Positions 1-11,615 of a DNA stretch of 64,000 bases are shown in pieces. The DNA lies in contig OZ010586.1 in NCBI GenBank assembly GCA_963932145.1, forward strand, positions 55,099,443 to 55,163,442, read 5' to 3'. Numbering within the stretch: the first letter of the stretch is position 1; every line of letters starts with the position of its first letter. The translations under genes were made by a program, and so were the position numbers. The stretch comes from Acanthosepion lycidas. Its lineage: Eukaryota; Mollusca; Cephalopoda; Sepiida; Sepiidae. Under the pieces are notes generated by a model. The model was given only the letters and a program-made list of their open reading frames with translations, did not search any database and was not told the DNA's origin.

Positions 1-2630
1 TTATTTTAAATGTTTCACATATTCATTTATGACATTTGAAACTATTCACAATTTTCTTGACCAGTTCAAATCACTGAATGGAAATGGACATATGGTAAAT
101 ATATAAGAACTTATTTTGTACATTCACAACACATAGTTATATATTTGATATTAAAAAATATTATATTAAACATGTGAATTAATACAGATGACTAATACTT
201 TGAACTTTGCTTGATCTTCAAGCAAATATTGTATTCTTCCTAGTAAGAAACTTTATTAGAATAGGATCACTGTTTCAATATTTGCATTTTTAAATAATTT
301 GTACATTACTAGAGATGTGCAGGTGGCGAATGGATAGCTGCTCAGAATAAGAAATTGGTGAATCAAGTTTAAATTCCATTTGGGCTCATTACATTCGCTT
401 ACATGCAAATACCCTTAGGAAAAGCATGAATTCATCTTCTCCCCCATCTATGGATTAAATAAGAGAAGTGGCTGATAGTTATTGATATAAGATGATTTTT
501 TTTGAAATTGAAAAGAATTAGAGGAATAATTATCTTTCAAGGAAACTAAATATAATTTAAAATAATAAAATAATTTTAATAAGTAAAATTTTGGATCATA
601 TTCTTTTGAAATTATGAAAAATCTTTTGAGAAATAGTGTTCATTTTATGTTCCACCTCCCAGTATGTATCTGTTTTATATCTGTGTGTACCTCAGTCAAC
701 CAGATAAATGCCTTTCAGCAATCAAAATTCTAAAGACAAAGTTCTGGTCATCAGAACGTTTATTGAAAGCCCAAAGAGTGAAATTAGAAAAAGAAATAAA
801 TACAAACTTGAGACTAGTTTAGTCTGAATAATAAATAAATAAAAAGTTAAAAAAGAATTTAAAAAGTAATCTGACAAAAGGCAGCCAAAGGATTGCACAT
901 TGCAGAAAGACCATGGATCTAAATATGTAAGAGAGATAGCAAATCATTTACTTACATGAATTGAAGTTCTCAGAAAGGAAGAAAGTTACATAAAGTTACA
1001 GTTTGAAAACAGTATGTAAACAGTCAACATGTGGTGAGATACAAGAGCAAAATAAATGTAGACGAAGATGGCTACCTTAAACAAATGTTTGAATAATGAT
1101 GATATTAAAGGAGACCAATGCAGAGAGAAAAGATTTTAAGTTACATACTGGAGATGTTATCATAGGGGGATTAGATTTAGGAGGATCAGAAATTAAAGGA
1201 CCATGAATTCTGAGCCTGTGATTTATTGTCCTGGTTCTGGTTATTACTACGAGCTGAACAGGAATTCCTTAAAAATGTTGACTAATCTCAAATGTACCTA
1301 AACTAAAAAGGGAACAAAGAATGTCGGTTCTGTACAGTGGTAACAGAACATTTTATGTTGTAGGGATACAAAAGGCAATTATCTCCCTTTGGTGGAGATA
1401 AGTCACATGGGTTATGTGATGGCTGGTTATTGACATCACTTCATACAGTGACGAGAGTGGTCAGTCATTCAGTTTGTTTACAGCGGCCAAACCGAGAGGG
1501 TTGCTTTTTTTCATCTTGGGCTAAGCGGCTGAGGCTAAGTTTGCTTCAGCAAATGCGCTACAGTTTATAAGTTTATGGTGCTGTTTCCTTTTGAGAATAT
1601 ATATTTCCCTAGAGATAGAAAGGAACTCCAGCTTGCAGTCCTCAATTTGGAAAAACCCCTAAAATCGCTTGTCCCCCATTGGTTGAATATCTTGTCTGGG
1701 GAATAGTATATGAATCCAGCTCATTTGAATCTGGAATCCTAAACATGGCTTCTCTAGAAATACAGAATAATCTCCATATTATATCTAAGACCCTTCCTTC
1801 TTGTTTCTCCTTACATTCTACTTCCTGTGTAGTTATATACGATATATTATACTAACCTTTTTATCTAACACCTGTTTTTTCTTTTTACCTTTGACCTGCC
1901 ATTATTTATTTCCTCTAATGTTTCTAAAATCTCCAAAATAATGCAATAAAAACAAGAGAAAGTTTAAGCACTTTTTAGTCTTTCAATTTTCTCACTGGCA
2001 CATTTGACAAGCAATTTTTCAAAAATTCCTATAAAACTTTTGAATTTGGAATAATCAGCTCAATAAATAAATAAATATGAAAAATATGTCAAAATTATTT
2101 CTAAACTGATACAAAAATATATATGACTTCTGCCTGTATATGACATCTCTACCAATGACTTGTTCATAAATACATTTTTGATATGTTTAATATCAAAAGA
2201 TTTATTATGATTTATTACATTTTTTTTTTTTTACATTTTTTATATGAAATTATTATTGAAATTATTCTGATTTATTGCTGATAAAAGCATCTGGCTGAAA
2301 GTTCAGGTTGGGAAAAACTTCAATGAAACAAAAAACATGAAGTCAGTTTTCAACTGCTGTCATGAACATCATAAGTAAAAAATCTGCCCACAATTGTAAA
2401 CCAACATGAAAAGCAAAGATAATTTCCACTGGTTATTTCTTTCAAATATTTTAAATGCAGTCTTTCCTCATTCAATAGGAATTCTAGAAGCTTTTTTTTT
2501 TCATCGTGATTTGTATTTTACTTTTTTTATATAGAGAAGTGAAAGCATGACACAAGAAGTGGATTATCAGAAGATCAGAAAACATGACATATGCAAAGAA
2601 AACATGGTAGCTAAGGATTATATCTATCTA

Positions 2631-2631
<1 letters not shown>
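1..2631. other. Gene-free AT-rich DNA
   Basis: I see no coding region, RNA gene or recognisable element here. The stretch is AT-rich with many short A and T runs. A less AT-rich patch at about 1375-1580 contains an 'aattatctccc' motif that resembles tails of molluscan repeats, but I cannot assign it to a family. Confidence 0.6.

Positions 2632-2671
<40 letters not shown>
2632..2671. repeat. (TA)n microsatellite
   Basis: An uninterrupted TA dinucleotide run follows a few TATC units. It directly abuts the dispersed repeat that starts at about 2675. Confidence 0.95.
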
Positions 2672-2674
<3 letters not shown>

Positions 2675-2675
<1 letters not shown>

Positions 2676-2749
2676 AGAAAGAACAGTAAGATATATAATC
2701 TGGTGTTCTCATGGATATTTTTATTTTTACAAAATAGTGCTCAATGTAA

Positions 2750-2756
<7 letters not shown>
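2675..2756 (+). repeat. 80-bp dispersed repeat, copy 1
   Basis: This block of about 80 bp recurs at 29282-29362 with only a few substitutions. It begins 'gaaagaacagtaagatatat' and ends 'gtgctcaatgtaaattta'. Its start contains a small potential hairpin (AAGAACA pairing with TGTTCTT). Here (TA)n runs bound it on both sides; at the second site it leads into a perfect 77-bp inverted repeat. It is probably a piece of a larger mobile element, family unknown. Confidence 0.8.

Positions 2757-2805
<49 letters not shown>
2754..2805. repeat. (TA)n microsatellite
   Basis: A TA run of about 50 bp lies between the dispersed repeat and the terminal repeat of the mariner fragment. Mariner elements insert at TA, so a TA array is a natural target. 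Confidence 0.95.
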
Positions 2806-2808
<3 letters not shown>

Positions 2809-3080
2809 GTTGGCCAGAACGTCCTGACTCACTTAGGAAGTGGAAAGAAAACTACAAAATTTTATGGAGTAACACCAATATTTATTCTTCAAAATAAAGT
2901 CCATCATTCACAATGATCCTCTGCCAGCAATCTGCCAGCATCCGAATCTCTCCCAAATATCAGCACACTGGCTTTGAATCAAAAAACTGTAAACAAGCTT
3001 CCTTCACTTCATCAAAAGTGTTGAATCACTGATTGCAGTGGAAGTATGCTGAGATAATACAATGAAAGCTAAAAAATAAA
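2806..3080 (-). mobile_element. Mariner 3' end (transposase C-terminus and TIR)
   Basis: Read on the minus strand, the segment translates to a mariner transposase C-terminus: 'FDEVKEACLQFFDSKPV', then 'WYLGEIRMLADCWQRII', then 'VNDGLYFEE' and a stop. The family pattern is F..V..A...FF.S....WY..GI..L..RW...I...G.YF. The outer end on the plus strand is CAGGTTGGCCAGAACGT at 2806, similar to mariner terminal repeats, and it abuts a TA array. The DD34D catalytic core is not recognisable further upstream, so this is a 5'-truncated or heavily decayed copy. Confidence 0.75.
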
Positions 3081-3469
3081 AAAAAGTCCAATTTTACAGA
3101 TTTATAAGAGTTAATATTAAGAAAAATTGTCTGATGATAGTTGCCTTTTGATGTAATGAATATGCATACACCTGGGTTCCCCCTCACAGTAATATGATTG
3201 GCTGGTGTCAGCCATAAATACAGACTGATGTAGAGGTACATGAGTACACATATTGAATACGCCTATTGTCTTTGCCTATTGCCTACACCTATTGCCTACC
3301 ACTACGGCAATGACCAGTCCATTACGGTTACCTGCTAGATTGTCCTACCCAGTTACAGTAGTCAGCAACCACTTTGCTACTTCGAGCAAATATATCCCTT
3401 TCCGGGACATATCACCTTTATTGTCCTCTAGGTCAATAAGAAATAGATTAGTAGAAAGGTTGTGAAGAA

Positions 3470-3800
3470 AAAGTCAAAACTGTCATGTCTGTGAAGTCAA
3501 ACTGCTATTGTCATGTCTGCCTCTTGTTTCATAGTTGACCCTGCTCTGTTATCATTGACATAACATAGATAATAAAGTCAAAGTCGTCATTTACAAAAAC
3601 TCAAATTGCTATTGTTTTATCCACCTCATGCACCAAAAATTTATTTGTTCTGCTTTCAATATGTTGTATAGCTGATGATGGATAAATAAAGTCAAAATTG
3701 TCATGTGCATGAAGTCAAATTGCAATTGTTATATCTGCCTCTTCTTTCAAAGCTGACTCTGCTCTCTTCTCATAATGTTGAGAATAGGCGAAGAAGTCAA
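3470..3800. repeat. Degenerate tandem repeat, period about 105-114 bp
   Basis: Three diverged copies start at about 3470, 3574 and 3688, with the beginning of a fourth at 3793. Each starts with 'aaagtcaaa' and contains 'caaattgcwattgt' and a 'ctgcctctt' motif. Unit lengths differ (104, 114, 105 bp), consistent with old divergence. Confidence 0.7.
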
Positions 3801-6100
3801 ACTGTATGTCTGTATTAAGTATCTCTCCTCAATTAAGATACCTTTGTTTAAAATGAATTTTATAAATGAAAAAGCATTCTTGAAGCTTTCATTTTAGCTT
3901 TAATTGAAAGCTAAATGATTAAATTTACTATTTTCAGTAAGCAAAATACTTTGGTGAATTTTAAATAGAAATTATATTGATTAGAATCTCAACTTTTTGG
4001 TTGCTTTCAGAAATTCGGCCATTTTTGACATATGTAAACAAAAATTAATCCACAGTTTTAAAAATTTTCCCAAAATAAAATATACTTTCTTGAAACTTTA
4101 TTTGAGGAATTTTAGCTGATTTAAAGAATAAATAATCTGTTTAGAAAAGAATTTACTTTGAGTTTAAAATAACAGAGAAATGGATTTTTAAACAAAAAGT
4201 AGTGGTGATTACACGCTTATCACCATTGCTTCTCACTCATAGATCACTTAGCAAGTGATGATGTCAACACTTTTACTGTTGTCAACACCTTTACTGTTCT
4301 TCTATGAAGACTTTATTTGTTACAAGATAATTTAAGAAAATGACGAGTGAGCACTTTTTTTATATAATTTTTAAAAACTCAGTAATCATTAAAATATTGG
4401 AAACTATTATCCGTAATCTAATTTTAAGAACGTTGAATTTAAATTTACTATAATCATCACTCTTATTTATATTGTGTATGGTCTTCCATACTTTCAAACA
4501 GGGGTACGTTATGCAATATTTTATATACATAAAAATTTAAAATTATTTTAAATCTTAGTGCAAAATACTTTGTATTAAGTTTTGCAATTATTGATTAGTA
4601 AATAAATATAGTTTTCACTTAATAGGCTAAAAGTAACGCAGAATTTTAAATGATTTATGTATCACAAATTATTATAATTAAAATTAAAAAAATGAAGACA
4701 ATTTTTGTAAAAATTTATTATTCATCGAATTTTTTTTTCTTAAGAATATAGTATCCTTAATAAATCTTATTTATAAAAGCTTGTTGCAGAATTTATGCTA
4801 AGTAAGATGTGTCAGAAGGTGAAATTGTGTGAAGGCCTAAAATGTGCATGTACATTATGCATTATCCACAACAAATAAATTAAACGAACATTTGAAGACA
4901 ATACAACTTGAAGAAATCAAGGAAAAAACAACGTAGTTATAGATTTCAACAATAACATGAATTTATATATATATATATATTTGACATACACAAAGTGATG
5001 GTAGGTTGCTTGTTAAATGTGGTAAGTGAGATGAGATTGCAAGAGTGTCCATGCAGAGATTTGGTGAATGAATGTTGATGGTTTAAGTTTGTGAAATTAA
5101 AACTGATTTCTGCAAGGTAAATTGCCAATTGTGTGAGTTCAAATAACAGTGTGTATGTGTGTGAAAGTTGTAAGTGTTGATTCAAGTTATGAAGAGTTGT
5201 GTGCCTTTGACTGATATGCTAAAATGTATTAAATGTACAATTACTATTTCGTAGTGATAATGTCACTTTTTTAGTAAATTGTAAGTTAAGTTTCTTCATG
5301 CGGCAATAGTAGTGCGAGTTGTGTTGAGTTGATGAGAGGCTGGTAATGTTAGTGAGTCAGTGTGTTGGCACGTGTTGAGTCTGCTGGCATCTCTCGAAAC
5401 TCAGTGTCTGACTGACTTGAATTAAGTCGAGCGATTCTTTTTTTTTTTTTTTTTTATAGATTTTTGGGTTTTCAAATAGGCTCCAGACAGCTGTGCGGGA
5501 AAAAAGGATTTGTCTCAACTTGCTACATTTTTGTGTCCTTTTAACCAATAGGAAGTTGAGTTTGGAAAAGTGAAGTGATGATTGGTTAAAGGTTAATTTG
5601 GGGAAGAGTGCATCTTCCCGTAGGAGGTGACAGGCAAGTATGGAGGATTCCATAAGATTTTCTAATTAAATAATGTCATAATTTTATTCATTTTTTCATT
5701 TTACCATTCGGAGCAGATTTCCGGGAAATGTGCAGTAGTTTGAAAGAAAAAAATTGATGATTCACATTCTTCAAAGAGTCCTTCTCTTAACTAATAAAAC
5801 AAATTTTGAGATTGAAGTTTATTCCCCGAATTTCAGAAAATTAAGTATGTGGGGGATAACATATGTAAAAAAAAAATATATATATATTTTTACCAAGATT
5901 TTCTAAAATAAAATATTTCAAAAATAATTTTATTCATTTGTGAATAAATCCTGAAAGTTTCATTAAAATCCGACAGTTATTTGATTTCTGCAAGAATTTC
6001 CAAATCAATGTGTTTTTTACCTGAAAAAAGGAGCTCAAAACACTTGTAAGAATTATGACGACCGCTGACGTAAAAAAAGAAAGAAGATAAAAAAAAAGAT
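3801..6100. other. Gene-free AT-rich DNA
   Basis: Nothing coding is recognisable. Small features are a short (TA)n at about 4965-4981 and a poly-T run near 5434-5455. A patch at about 5280-5650 is less AT-rich but shows no protein-like translation. Confidence 0.55.
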
Positions 6101-6300
6101 ATTTAACCAAAATTTCGAACGTGCTAGAAAAGATTAAAAAATTTAATAAAATAATTAATAAAAAACACTTTGGTCTTTCCTCTTAATAATAACATAATTT
6201 GACGATAAGACTTTTATTAAGTTTGGTGGATTTTTCCATCGTGCTGTTTTTTTGTTGTTTTTTTTTCAGCGACAAAATAAAGGTACCTCTCTAATTAATA
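6100..6300 (+). repeat. Dispersed repeat, copy A
   Basis: About 190 bp are similar to 17485-17690. Shared words are 'aaaatttcg', 'tgatctttcctcttaataat' (here tggtcttt...), 'gacgataa' and 'aaggtacct', in the same order. The copies are old and diverged. I do not recognise the family. Confidence 0.65.
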
Positions 6301-6622
6301 ATTTTTAAGCACACACAAAAAATGACTCTTACTCGGTTTGAAGTTAAAACAGAAAGGAAATTATTTACAGCAATTAATGTGAAAAGAAAAATGAGTATAG
6401 GATTTGCTCAAAATGTTCTCTTTAGCATCTAAAGAAATTAATTGAGGGAGAAGAAAATGTTCATAAAAAAGTGATTATAGTAGTAGCAGCAGATATAAAA
6501 ATATTGTTAGAAAGTGCACAGTGTCACTGAAGTTTAAAGTGTTGTCAAATTTTGTTGAGGCATTCAGGAGATTGACATGTCAAAACAGTGGGAGTGCCTA
6601 TTTATTGAATGGAAAGTGTTGC

Positions 6623-7545
6623 AGAAAGTACGGCCCTAGTATTGTTGCAGTGAAGTTTTATCTGGACTGGAACCCATAATTTTTTAGTTAATATAACGTA
6701 TAGAAAGTACGGCCCTAGTATTATTGCAGTGAAGTTTTATCTGGACTGGAACCCATAATTTTTTAGTTAATATAACGTATAGAAAGTACGGCCCTAGTGT
6801 GGAATCTTCCTCAACAAACCAGCCTTACCTCTTTTTAGGAAATGCACTCTTCCTATCTGGTAAGTAACATCCTACTTTCACATAAATATAACAAGTATTC
6901 ATTGGTCAATCACCTCCAATCTTGCTTGCTGATTGGTCAGTTCCGACCAATCAAACCGCCTGCACGCGACCAATCTTTTTTTCCCGCATTCTCCGTTTGA
7001 GCCTCCCACGTGGTACACGACCATTATATAAACCTAACACGTGTAAACTTCCTCGAGTTTTTCTTTCCATTCATCTCTCTCGCACGTCTCATTCCTTGCT
7101 ACCAAGTGCCAAGATGTAACCTTCAGGAACTCCCGTCTTAGTCATTGCTGACCAGACGTTAAAGACAATTACCAACATTCACGAACTCTGAAATCACTCC
7201 TGAACTTTTACCAACTTTACAACTCACAATTCCAAACTTTCTTAATATGAACTCCGCTACAACTATTACCTAATCAAAGGGACACGACTCTTTCCTACCT
7301 TTTCAGTTCGCATGCATGTACATCAAACATTAATAAATCTAATTGTTATGTCTTGGAATCATTCAGTTCAGTTTTGTATTTTATTCTATGTGCCATTTAC
7401 GTAAAATAAATTGCATTGCGTTCACGCATTGTCCTTAATTACATCTTTCTTAGCCATCACATATTTGGCAACTCCGACGTTCTTCGTAGGACCCTATCAC
7501 TACACTAGTATTATTGTTGCAGTGAAGTTTTATCTAGACACCCCA
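6623..7545. repeat. 79-bp tandem repeat, interrupted by a solo LTR
   Basis: Units start at 6623, 6702 and 6781, giving an exact period of 79 bp, with the first two almost identical. Each begins 'agaaagtacggccctagtat' and contains 'gaagttttatctggac'. The third unit is split at CTAG by the LTR at 6798-7504 and resumes at 7505 with 'ctagtattattgttgcagtg', then diverges. Confidence 0.9.
6798..7504 (+). mobile_element. Solo LTR of an LTR retrotransposon (Gypsy-like)
   Basis: A 707-bp block starts TGTGGAATC and ends CACTACA. It is flanked by a 4-bp target duplication, CTAG, at 6794-6797 and 7505-7508. The empty site can be read in the neighbouring units of the 79-bp tandem repeat ('gccctagtat'). 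A TATA-like 'attatataaac' near 7023 and an AATAAA near 7408 support plus orientation. No internal region is present. It is a fossil left by LTR-LTR recombination. The 4-bp duplication fits Gypsy or Pao types, but the family is not established. Confidence 0.85.
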
Positions 7546-10088
7546 TAACTAATAATACTTTTTAAAAAGTATTGGGGAAGGAGGCTTTTATTTCATAGTT
7601 ACAGAATTTTTCTACCCTGTCAAAATTACCGAATTTTCCATTACCAAATTTTCATAAATTCATTTACTAAGCATTCTTCAATCTTAATCAGTACAGGAAA
7701 ACCGATATTTCTTTTTTTAGAATATAACGGATTTAACTAAAAAAAACGATAGTCTGTTAAAGAAAATAAGAAAAATAATACACTACTAATAAAACTGATA
7801 TTTTATCTTAAAAAACATCGTTTTTTATTATGTTATTATTTTTTATTTACGATTAACGAACGTTTCTTTAAGAAATGATATCAGATGTAATAAAAAGTAT
7901 TAAATATCTATTTTATTGTATTATTTTTCCAAAACGTTTCTTTAATAAATCCTAATTGAAAAATAATGTATATAAGTAAATGCTAAGACAGACGACTGGC
8001 GGGGAACAGAAAACTAATGTCGGGTTTAACCCGTTGTAAAAAAGAAAAAAAACACGGATTTGGATAAAAATAAAAGAAAAAAAGAAACCCAAAATGACGT
8101 AAAAATCCGCGAAACTTTTTAATCTTTTAATAGTCAGATGTGCTTAGTTTAATTTGTAACGTATATAAATGTAGGTAGAAAAAAAAAACAAATGTTGATA
8201 AGATAGTGAGGGTCACAAAGTACTGTCCATGACCCACAATCAGGCTCCCCCCCATCACCCCGGCCGTTGGTACTATGCGCCGGCCCTGATGATCAGTACT
8301 GTACCGTGTGCATTGATCATAAAAATCAGCAAGGCGGTACATGACATACCAACAATATCATGGACAAAATTAGTAAAGTCCTATCTACCAGTTATAGACT
8401 ACACAAGCTGCTTAAAACAAAGTAACAAATACAAACGAACTCTATCATAGATATCGATTATAAAATTATACCAAACCTTACCAATAAATACAATCAACCA
8501 ACCAAAATTCCTCCCTCCAGAAAGTAATACACAACCATATTATACTCTGCTTCAGACTGGATCTCTTTCTTATTCACAATACATCAGAGCATGTCGACTG
8601 GATGTGGACGCTAAGAAAGCAACAACAAAAATGTAAAAAATCGCTCTCTCCGTAGTGGCTCCAAGCATTACGTCCGGATCACAAAACAAATTCCCTCCCA
8701 AAAAAATAAAATAAAATACAATATAAAGGAGCCAATCATGGACGTTGCCGCTAAAGGTATACACAACGCTGAATTATGATCCACCCCGTCTGCTTGTAAG
8801 AACGCCGCTCACGACACTGGCGTTGCAAGCAGGCAGTCACCGTTACCTCAGTAATCTCGGCATAAACGCATCAACTCCAGGCCCTACCTACTCTCCTCAT
8901 CCTCCACGTCGCTTCCCTCGGCCACAGTTCGCCTTGGTCCATTATATCGGCAATACAAAGTATTTAATCTTAATAATTCTTGTTTTTACTTTTCGTTTTA
9001 CTGGCTGTACTTTGTCGTTTTGTTTGTTTTCTCACCCAACCAGAAGAACAATAAAAAAAAAAACAAAAAACGATAAAGTAGAGAAAATTTAAAAAAAAAT
9101 GAGAATATATAAAAGCAATCAAAAAAGGGAATATGGTTGGTACACATATAATTATCTCCTTATATACATAGGTTGCTCTTGCTGCTACTTAACACCACTA
9201 GACAGACAATAAAAGTAATTCAGCTCAAAAACACGTGTTTCTCTTTTGTCTTCTCTTTTAGCTACATTCTTGAACTTCCTATCAGTCGGTTCACACATGG
9301 TTTATTAGCATCAAATACAACAGTGGGAGCGTATTGATGGCGGTTGTTCTTTGGCGTTGGTGTTGGTCGACTCATTCGATTACATCAGTTGTTCTAAACC
9401 TTTTGCGTCATCACCCAATTTCACATGGAACCATTTTCCACCGCTCCTTTGTGTAGTAAATATTCGAATGCATACCAAAATCGTTAGTTAAAAAATTATT
9501 ACTGGTTCATAAACTGACTTTATGATAATAACAAATACTGCTGATTAATGGACGGCTTCTGCTGCTAATACCGTATTATAGAACAAACGAAATCAACCAT
9601 AACATTGAAAACTATATGTATAATTTAGTTTTATGGTCAAGGTTATTTTTATGTTTAGCTTTAGCGCTGCACATGTTGACAAAAGAATTAAATTGTTTAT
9701 AATCATAGAATTAAAAAGAATATACACTATTAGCAACTAATATAAATTTAGTGAATTTTTGTTGCTGTTGTTGTTGTTGTTCCTGGTAAAATGTTATCTG
9801 ATTTATATCCAAAAAATGTTATTTCGTCTGAAGAACTATCTGAATGCTAATGACCCTTCTCAAAACTATAAAAGATACCAAAATATTCGTTGTTTGCGGG
9901 GATATTTATATCTTATCTAGGAATATGATCCAGTTATCCCTAATTAGTGGGTGGGCCTAAAACAGGTTTTGCATATCTCCTTTGAATATTTTTTCGGGTA
10001 GCTCATGTCGAAATACCATTTTGATACTCAAAATTGTACACCACCCATCAAAATTTCCAGTTTCCCACCATTTTCCGTTCAGTTGCTC
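7546..10088. other. No gene recognised; mixed-composition DNA
   Basis: Less AT-rich patches at about 8225-8345 and 8770-8960 carry short open frames without recognisable motifs. A (GTT)n run lies at about 9757-9783. I see no RNA gene or transposase. Confidence 0.5.
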
Positions 10089-10136
10089 ATCGTCCACCAG
10101 TGGGGGATATCGTCCACCAGTGGGGGATATCGTCCA
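10089..10136. repeat. 20-bp tandem repeat, 2.4 copies
   Basis: The unit 'atcgtccaccagtgggggat' occurs at 10089-10108 and 10109-10128, followed by 8 further bases of a third. Next comes 'ggttgggaaaccctgg', which resembles the inner end of some hAT-type elements, but no matching partner end was proven. Confidence 0.85.
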
Positions 10137-11072
10137 GGTTGGGAAACCCTGGGTTATGTTTTAAAACAAATGCTGCAGTGTGTGAGAGCATTTTTTTGTC
10201 TGTGGCATCAACGTTGCTGAAGATTCCTGTTTTAGTGTATTTAATATGTATCTTGACAATGTAAAAAGATATTTGTTCAGTTTTTTATTTCAGTTGCTAT
10301 GTTTGGCCAGACGAAACGATCACTAATAAGTTTTTTTTTTTCCATGGACAACTTGCTTAAGTGGAAAAGTTCATGTTTAAATACCCATCTCTTGAGACTG
10401 GGAAAGATAAATGGTCTGGTATTTCCTGTGATGATGTCACGATGTAATATTTCCTCATTTAATGGCATTGAGGACTCTACGAATTTTAATGGCGTGTTTC
10501 TTGTACTTCATGTAATGTTGAATTAGTTTCTTGTTCGTTAGCATTTCGTGACTTGTATATTATGGAATTAATATCAGCGTGTGAAAGCTATCTATATTAT
10601 TATCTATACTTTTTATGTATCGTGTATCTGTTGAACATTTGGAACCAGCGTATCTTGTGTGATGTATATTTGCCTGCCTGTCTTTCCATAGCGTGTGTTA
10701 ATGGCTTGCGGTCTGTGTAAATTACGAAAAATTCCGTTCTCCCAAAAGGTGTCGGAAATATTTGATCGCTAAAAATATAGCTGACAGTTTCACTGAGGAG
10801 ATACTATAATCTGCTTTAGCTTTATTCATTCTGCCAGTGAAAAAATAGTGTTTAGTCATAACTGAACACCTGAAGTAGTACTGCACTTATTGCTATGGTG
10901 GAAGCATCAAAGGAGAATGTGAGCGCAGTATTATTCTCATCGCTAATGTAAAGCTAGTTGCTAATACTACTTTCGTAGTGGGAAGAGCGTCGAATGCGAC
11001 TTTTCGTAAGTTTATGTCTTAGTTCTTTTAATAGCTTCATTGGTGGACGTATAATGAGTGCAAAATCACAAT
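10137..11072. other. No gene recognised
   Basis: Ordinary low-complexity sequence with short open frames only and no recognisable domain, RNA gene or element. Confidence 0.5.
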
Positions 11073-11166
11073 AAATCCTTTCAGCCGCTTCCTTCAAATT
11101 TGAGTGAGGCGAGGAAGAAGAGGGAAAGGAATTCGCGAGCCGATGTGAAATTTTCTTTGAACCAAT
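11073..11166. repeat. 91-bp tandem repeat, left part (transposon target)
   Basis: This stretch aligns in direct orientation with 14714-14804, sharing 'ggaattcgcgagc' followed by a G-rich to T-rich stretch and 'accaat'. It ends in AAT, which is repeated immediately after the transposon. The next intact unit boundary, at 14802, reads 'accaatgaaaacc', giving the pre-insertion sequence. Confidence 0.8.
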
Positions 11167-11575
11167 TAGTGGAGCAGATTATGCATACCATTGTGCAAAT
11201 TGTGAGATAAGCATGAAATTTGGCATAATTGTCCCTGATAGGTCACTTTTTCAGAAAAAAAGTGCTAGCCACGAAAAAATCCAATATGGCTGCCATTTTT
11301 CAAGATGACTGCCAGACGGGCCTCCGTTTCATGTATTTTGCTCAAATATCATAGTGCAAATTGTGATATAAACATGAAATTTGGCAGGAGTGTTCCTTGT
11401 AGGTAGGTTATTCAGGTAAAAGTGGTAGCCACGAAAAAATTTCAATATGGCAGCCTTTTTTCAAGATGGCCGCCAAACGGGCTTCTGTTTCATGGTTTTA
11501 CTCAAAAACCATATTACAAATTGTGATATAAACTTGATATTTGGCAGGAGTATTCAAGATGGCAGCCAGTGCCTC
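11167..11575 (+). repeat. Left subterminal repeat array of the transposon
   Basis: Three copies of a repeat with period 160-161 bp start at 11193, 11354 and 11514. Each opens with 'gcaaattgtgatataaac' (variants) and then 'atgaaatttggca'. Later in the unit come 'agccacgaaaaaa' and 'caagatggc'. The third copy is partial. They are the inverse of the array at 14363-14713. Confidence 0.9.
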
Positions 11576-11615
11576 ATAGTGGCAGTTCATCGAGGAGGCA
11601 GAGTAGGGCAGTTAA

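Noticed and set aside
9387-10155. Possible hAT-type element ends ('cagttgttctaaacc' on the left, 'ggttgggaaaccctgg' on the right)
   Set aside because: The two ends are not good inverted repeats of each other and the supposed 8-bp duplications agree only partly.
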